Assembly (NCBI GenBank): GCA_002189035.1
Contig: NEEC01000010.1
Location: 3,162,001-3,226,000 of the forward strand
Length of the DNA stretch: 64,000 bases
Source: Utricularia gibba
Lineage: Eukaryota > Streptophyta > Magnoliopsida > Lamiales > Lentibulariaceae
Reading direction: 5' to 3'
In this document: piece after piece, positions 58,201-64,000 of the stretch
Layout: each line of letters opens with the position of its first letter
Position numbering within the stretch: the first letter of the stretch is position 1
Made by a program: the position numbers and the translations under genes
Notes under the pieces: generated by a model
Seen by the model: the letters and a program-made list of their open reading frames with translations, nothing else
What the model was told of the DNA's origin: nothing
Databases searched by the model: none

Positions 58201-61200
58201 TCCATCCGCTTCAAAGCAACTAAATACCTCCCGAGGAGTCTGAACACAGTTCGCATTCACTTGTTCCCATGCAACCGATATTCTTCCATCAACAGTTTCA
58301 TGAATGACCATTACCGCTCCTTGATACTGTTCAGCTTCGCGCAAAATATCATCTTTCAGTCTAGCTTCCATCCTTTCAACTCGTTCACAACCAATCCCCT
58401 AAAAAATGGTCATTTTATATATATAAAAAAAAAGGATCTACAAAAAGAGAGTACCTTCTGAAGTGATCATATATGCATGGCTTCAAAATGCAATTACCAA
58501 AGGGCTGTGTTATAAAAGCAAGGGTTATGAGTATACCGTATATTCTCTCATGTTTTTGTATGGCCTTTCAAGTTCACGAAGTACAAATGGTTTTCCATTG
58601 ATGTAAACAACAGGTTCTTCTCTCATATAGTGCCAGAATACTGGTCTTCCACCTTTCGAACTCCCAATCCTCTGAATGACTGACAGAATTCCAGAAATGG
58701 TTGGAATAGCAACACCATAAACAGGAAATTCAGGAATTTCACGAAAATTTGGAGCGCCTTCTATTTTCTCAGGCAGATTTGGGTGTTGACAACCAGGACA
58801 ATGGTCACTCTTGAGTATCGTTTTGCTTCCAAGAACCTCACCACTCCGTAAAACAGAAACTTGGCTCATCTCCAGAGGACGGCCTTCACCTGATGCAGCA
58901 TTTTTCACTACAGATGGCTTTAAATTGCCATAGCCAAGTGCACCCATTGGGTCTCTACGAAGCAATCTGAAAAATATATTGCAAGTGTAAATCCTTGAAA
59001 AAAAGTTTCATTACTCATACATCTAAGAAAGAGAAACATAAGGCATCCTAAAAACTCAATTATGAGGCATATCACCATCATAAGATAGGAATTATATTAC
59101 AAGAGAGAACGCAAAATTCCATCCCACCTGCGAAGTATGCTGTAAAGTTCTGGCTTGTCCCTCATCCACTCAGTGAAATTATTAACATGAGGTTTGTAAG
59201 AAGGACCTTCTCTTCCAGTTTGAAGATATACAGAAAAGCAGATAAGGAAATAATATCTCTCCAAGTACTCTACAAAAAAGAGAGAGATGATTCCCGCTTC
59301 ATTTCATCAGCTTGACATAGAATACTGCTGCGATAAGAAGCAATAGCTTCACGAAGATTCTGCATTTACATCAGGGAAAAAAGTAATAACTAAAAGCAAT
59401 CATCTAGGACAGTTTACTGCCAGTAGAATTCACACGCAATGGAAGAGTATCTACGAAGTGTTTCATGACGCACACCTGCATTGCTGAACATTTATCAATA
59501 ACTGCATCAACCTGACGTTTTCCTTCAATTCCACCCTTCAGGGACAGCATTAACGAATGAAAATTCATGACTAAGATTTAATCGTAACATAATATCAAAA
59601 GAGCAACATACTTACTTCCAAGACTCGAATAAGGCTTCTTATGACTGTATATTCACCTCGGCGAATAGCCTCCTCTGAACTAGGTATATCAGCAATGATG
59701 CTGGAATTGCAGTCAGTGATTTTCCCCATGGGAATATTCTGTATAGTACCTGCAATTATAACAACCACAATATCATTTTACATTAGTAGAAATTCAGGAA
59801 CATGTATATCATTCTCCTTAATCAGAGTTTGCTATCATTAGCCAGACACAGTCAACAATGATGGCATTAGGTGTGCGATATGATACTAAAATAACTTTCT
59901 TGGAAGAATCTGAAAAAAGGGTACTAACCTGCTGCTCCAATACGATTAATACATATCAAAGTTGCAATCACCATGCCTGTGGTAGTTCTTCCACGGCCCA
60001 TTTGGCAATTGAAAACAATCTGAGTACCTATCTGTGCTTCAGATACTTTGTGAACCTAGATGTGAAGGATTGAAGGAACACAGATTGGTATATTTGTGCG
60101 CACAAGCAGGCTTTAGCATATCATAAGATAAGCCAAAGTTTTTTAATGTCTGAAATGTAAGCAATGTTGCATTAACATGTCTAAACACACTGAGATTACG
60201 AAGAAAACTCACCAGAATATCAAAATCATGTTCCTTGGGAGTTTTTTCATCTGTTATGGGTACACGTTCATAATAAACTGGGTACTCATGTGCCAATTCC
60301 TCGTAAACCTACTTCCTCAAAATACAGATACGAGTGAGAAGATTTTACACGGATATCTGAATTCATTTATCTAAGGCATATACCTCTAGTGGTGTCTTTA
60401 CAGAATCACAAGAAACCGGTTCCCATTGGTCTACCATTTGACCATTAGGTAGTTCATCTGTAACAAGTATTTTATTTCCATATCTGTTGAATCGGGGAAC
60501 ATTATTTTAACATTGAAATACTCTCTGCATAAGGATACTAGATATGCCTACAAAAAAAAAAAAAAAACCACAGCAAAGAAACTTTATTACCTGGAAGATT
60601 CCATCAGCACATCTTCTTTAAGCCTATCTTCCATCTGCTCTACCCTGGCCCTGATAATACCCTACTTTTATTTGAACAACAAATACCAAATAAAAGGATA
60701 GCAAAATAAAGGATCAGATGAGATTTTAGAAGAAACTAGTAGGTTCCTACATCAATATTTCAGTAGCGAATTAACCAAGATGAGGTTTTCCAGCATGTTG
60801 CAACTACAGAACCCAATATCAAGCCATAATATTTTCCAGACATTTAGGAAGAAATTGCAGAAGGATAGTATAACGAAGGTATTAAGAAGACCCTTAATTA
60901 GAAGATGGACAAAATGTTAGGAGGTCCTATTTTTATGTCAGAGTCCTTTCCTCCCTGAGCATTTGACCAAAAAAAAGAAAAAAAATAACAACTTGGGATG
61001 CACCATGTTTATACTTCTGGTTCACATTCACAAAACTGCAAAATATGCAAGAAGAAAATCCATGCATATTTCTTTATAGATATCAGCCCACCACAGATTC
61101 ATGGGAAATTCACCAAAAAAAGGACAACAGAAAGAAATCTTATGCTAAGAACAAGGATAAATCAAGCGAGAGTACACACCGTATACTCAAGATTTGAAAA

Positions 61201-61782
61201 AGGCTTCTCCACATCACGCAAAACAAATGGCCGGCTATTAATGTAAATCACCTGGTTCATCAAACAGAAAACTCAGAAATATATGGATAGGGCACCTCAG
61301 TATCTTCTACCACTTATCTTTAAAGCAGCACTGACAGTACAAAGAAAAAAAAACATTCTCTATCCTGTAATCCCGTTCCTTATTCACAATTACCGGTTCT
61401 TCTCGAAGATTTATCCACAGAACATGAATACGATCCTCGATAGCTTGATCCAAAATGTGCTTGAGAACATTCCGGATGCCATCAATCGTAGGTATAGCAA
61501 CGCCATGAACGGGCAAACTATCCGCCTACAAAAAGAAAAAAGAAGCAAACAGCTTCATGCTTACGCTTTTGAAGTTCCGACAGCAAATAATGAAGCGCAG
61601 GGGCATAATCCCTAAACCATTGCAACAGCTACCTTGCGGTAGTTAGGAGCTCCATCAATGTGCGGAACCAAGCGTTTGTTATGACAACCTGGAAAATGGT
61701 CGCTCTTAAGAATGGTTTTCTTTCCCAACACCGACCCATCCCTATGCCTTATCACCTGCGCTGGCTCCTTCGGTATCGACAT
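55244..61782 (-). CDS. Paladin-like phosphatase-domain protein, with two one-base frameshifts
   Basis: Large protein with three tandem cysteine-phosphatase-like units, like animal paladin (PALD1). Nineteen exons: 61782-61633, 61525-61394, 61251-61180, 60661-60591, 60483-60384, 60308-60213, 60055-59929, 59749-59616, 59535-59476, 59359-59128, 58966-58537, 58398-58075, 57995-57390, 57302-57129, 56899-56672, 56585-56302, 56087-55813, 55584-55462, 55376-55244; GT-AG; about 1250 aa after correction. Each unit opens with VLGKKTILKSDHFPGC-type text and continues REEPV(V)YING and RVPITD. P-loops: CQMGRGRTTTG (Cys about 224), CQMGIGRTTTG (Cys about 642), and a third site SHTGFGG lacking both Cys and Arg. 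Exon 10 needs one more base in the A6 run (59274-59279) to read SLSFFVEYLERYYF; exon 17 needs one more in CCC (56042-56044) to read GFGGVAYAMA. Substrate unknown; paladins are often thought inactive, yet the first two loops keep Cys-X5-Arg. Confidence 0.92.
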
Positions 61783-62431
61783 AGCGGCCACTACCCTCCG
61801 CCAACCATGAACATGCGAAAACACGGTTAACGAACGACGACGGCCTTCCACCAATTCACCAAAGCGACTACCGAGAAGAAACCGAAAAAGACGAAGAAGC
61901 AATCAAACTGAGAGCGAGAGAAAGAGAAAGAGAGGAATCGGAGAATGTCTGATTGAAGTTTACTCACTGTATGTGGATTCCGGTGATCCGCCATGGAGCC
62001 TGATACATATGATTCTCCCACAGTTCCGTAACCGATCGGGAATATTCTTTCCTCTTTTTCGTGTATGGATCGACTTGTGCGGGAAGTTGGCGGTAGGGTC
62101 CAACTCGGCACCCTTTTTAGCTTTTAATGCGATTTATCTCATGCACTCCTCTTGTCAACCAATCATGTCGTCCAACACCCTCATAATGTGCATGCCAGTG
62201 GCAACACTTATCCATATCCTCACCCGGCACGCAACTTCCCTTCCCAATTCTCCCATTTCTACCTTCTCCTTCATTCACACTTGGGAAGGAACGAAGTTCA
62301 GTGGGATAGTGAAGAAATAAGTTTGGTTTTACAGTGATAAGACATGGGGGCATGCATCATGCATGCCACACACTACGTTATAGTGTTCTGGTTCTCTGAG
62401 CTCTCAGTTTAGGAGCGAGCATGGAGAACTC
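61783..62431. other. Paladin promoter and cathepsin B 3' flank
   Basis: No gene supported. 61890-61930 holds a GA/CT-rich tract typical of a 5' UTR. Open frames here have no domain. Confidence 0.45.
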
Positions 62432-64000
62432 TCAGCTGGTTTGAAGCTCAGGCCACATGTTTCTTGCTGAAGGCAATCCTGCGACCACATCTTCTTCAAT
62501 GCCACATTCGTTTACCCCTCTCACGATTTTGAAATATCCATCCTGTGGAATAGCGTTTGTGGTGTCTCAGTGAGTTCACAAGGCAGGGAGAGTTATTCAA
62601 GATAGTTGGTAGCTAGCAAAAGGGCTGCAACCAGAACGCATACCTCACCCCAGCTTCTGTTCCACTGGTTAGCTAAAAGCTGCAGAGATGAAAAACAAAA
62701 GGAAATGTAAGAGCGCTGTGGAGTATAACCGATGGAAGAAAGACGGTGTGAGATGGTGAAGTACTCACCCAGTAGTCCTCTCCAGCATCAGTTGTTCCCC
62801 AGCCGATGAGTTTAACGGCGTGGCCTCCTATTTCACCGCCCAGTATGTGTCTATAGACTCCAGAAGTGTAGTGAGCAAAGTCCTGCAGGCAACTGACATG
62901 TGGTTATGCTCTGAAGATTCGCACCGAAGCCCACAAACTCATTCTTGCCTGATACACTGTGAATGAAACTTCAACTGGTCCATTCGTGAATATTTCAGCC
63001 ATTATGCTGTATGGATCGGACCGGATCCGGTAAGCGTTGACAGAAAAGTGTTTTGAGTTTGCCCATAGCAAGTTCTGTGCACTGCACTTGTTTGGGCATG
63101 TTGGTGTGGGATACTCAGGCTCGCACCCAGGGTGAGAGCAGCCTTGGGTGTCGAAGTAGGGATCACACTGCAGAACAAAAAGAAAAGCTACTGAAATGTG
63201 CCCACATTGCATACTATGCATGCAAAACATAGTAGAAATAAATGGATTCTTTGCATCCAGAATATGTAAAACCTGCTCAGTCACAACACCAGTCTCCACA
63301 AAGTATTGCCATGCCAAGATGGGGTAACCCCCATCACAACCATCGCCACAAGAGTCACAGCATGCTAGAAGATCATTGGCTGAGAGGGAAAGATTCTGCA
63401 GAATAAGGGATGAATTAGGAGATTTCATTTTATTCATAGTACTTAGAATGTTACCGTATGAAACGGGTCAAAGAAGTTCACTACTAAACCTGGCCAAACC
63501 GGATGCAAAATCGATCAGAGAGAGACTCTACCGCTCCAAAAGCCCAACAAGAACCACAGTGCCCCTGAAAGACAGAAATGGCCTCAAATACAACCAATCA
63601 TAACACAGGAAAAGCTGTCAACCAGGAAAGCAAGTTACCTGGTCTTTAGTTTCAAAAATTCCAGTCAACAGAAATCCAATGAAGAATAGGAAAGAAGAAA
63701 TCAATATTAGAATCTGATACAGCAAGTTCAACCCAGTAAGCGACATGAGACTGACCAAGTATTCTACTGATTGTACTGCACTGAGGCCAAGCTTGTCGTG
63801 CATCAAAGTTTTCTGGCAAATTCATGACTCTTTTGTGAGAAACCACAGGTGCTACTATCGAATTACCCTCTGGCAACGGTTTCACCCCAAGAAGACGCTT
63901 AAATTCACTAATCTGATATGAAAGTAAACGTGTTATCATCAATTATCAAGTTTACTGTTAATTATTACCTCCAAAAAAAACTGCAACAAGCCAGGAAATC
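62432..64000 (-). CDS. Cathepsin B-like cysteine protease, 5' part outside window
   Basis: Papain-family (C1A) vacuolar/secreted protease; plant members act in immunity-linked and developmental cell death. Visible exons: 63912-63756, 63643-63639, 63564-63490, 63395-63273, 63167-62949, 62882-62769, 62679-62644, 62542-62432. It starts within the propeptide ([14 protein letters not shown]), then mature [21 protein letters not shown]. The active-site block is [20 protein letters not shown]; the occluding loop is [18 protein letters not shown]; the catalytic His is in [11 protein letters not shown] and Asn in [14 protein letters not shown]; it ends [15 protein letters not shown]. Two structural oddities: a 5-nt exon (63639-63643) that supplies Asp-Gln before GHCG, and a GC donor after VYQ (intron 62883-62948). 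The last part before the edge (63913-64000) is read as intron. Signal peptide not visible. Confidence 0.93.

Noticed and set aside
61827-62111. 94-codon frame upstream of paladin
   Set aside because: CT-rich 5' UTR giving Phe/Ser-rich peptide; the paladin start MSIPKEP lies downstream at 61782.
63913-64000. A further cathepsin B exon near the window edge
   Set aside because: A TTGCAG...GGAG/GTAATA pair exists, but the 12-base insert does not match the propeptide; treated as intron.

Overview
The window is nuclear DNA of a flowering plant, most likely a eudicot. It holds about two dozen protein-coding genes in both orientations. They are split by short GT-AG introns, have AT-rich spacers, and belong to typical plant families: chloroplast PII, plastid protoporphyrinogen oxidase, plastid lipase, stachyose synthase, WRKY and PLAC8/CNR. 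I saw no operons, phage, CRISPR, rRNA or tRNA genes and no intact transposon. The species cannot be told from the sequence.

Layout. 1-408 is the 3' end of a splicing-factor-1 (SF1/BBP) gene (+). 1431-2597 is a cell number regulator 6-like PLAC8 gene (-), with a frameshift. 3669-4115 is a conserved plant gene of unknown function (-). 5614-8054 is importin alpha (-). 8590-10771 is a decayed, still intron-bearing copy of an ERDJ3B DnaJ gene (+). 11856-14286 is a PLIP-type plastid lipase (+). 14598-15723 is SAR1 (+). 17108-19267 is GMP synthase (+). 21220-23980 is stachyose/raffinose synthase (+, frameshift). 24984-25774 is a group IIc WRKY factor (+, frameshift). 26454-30124 is LACS1-type acyl-CoA synthetase (-, 19 exons, one GC-AG intron). 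31424-33201 is chloroplast PII (-), head to head with a DUF952 gene at 33337-33836 (+). 34888-36382 is a PP2C phosphatase (+). 36795-37265 is ubiquitin-eS31 (-), head to head with tRNA methyltransferase TRM13 at 37447-39447 (+, frameshift). 39598-41541 is a TolB-like propeller protein (+). 41680-42590 is a small unknown gene (+). Then all on the minus strand: ATG8 (42795-43948), FAM192A/NIP30 (44290-45893), L-cysteine desulfhydrase (46707-48071), DHHC S-acyltransferase (48613-50842), plastid protoporphyrinogen oxidase (51398-54723), a paladin-like phosphatase (55244-61782, two frameshifts) and the 3' part of a cathepsin B-like protease (62432 to beyond the window edge).

How the genes relate. 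This is a housekeeping and metabolic gene block, not a pathway cluster. Its coherence is evolutionary: from memory, many neighbours have Arabidopsis homologues in two segments, around At3g62000-62600 and At4g01600-02150. The window therefore looks like an unfractionated version of a region that Arabidopsis split between duplicated segments. Two tight head-to-head pairs (PII/DUF952, ubiquitin-eS31/TRM13) probably share promoters.

Most important caveat. Six sites in five otherwise intact conserved genes each lack exactly one base, always inside a run of one nucleotide (2G, 3C, 4G, 5G, 6G, 6A as written on the + strand). All six are deletions. This looks more like residual long-read consensus error than six independent gene deaths, so those genes should be treated as probably functional until checked. 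The ERDJ3B copy is different: it also carries substitution-type stop codons and poorly preserved exons, and is a genuine pseudogene. I found no undescribed multi-gene system. The most interesting biology is at gene-structure level: two GC-AG introns, a 5-nt microexon, an intronless WRKY gene and compact bidirectional promoters.
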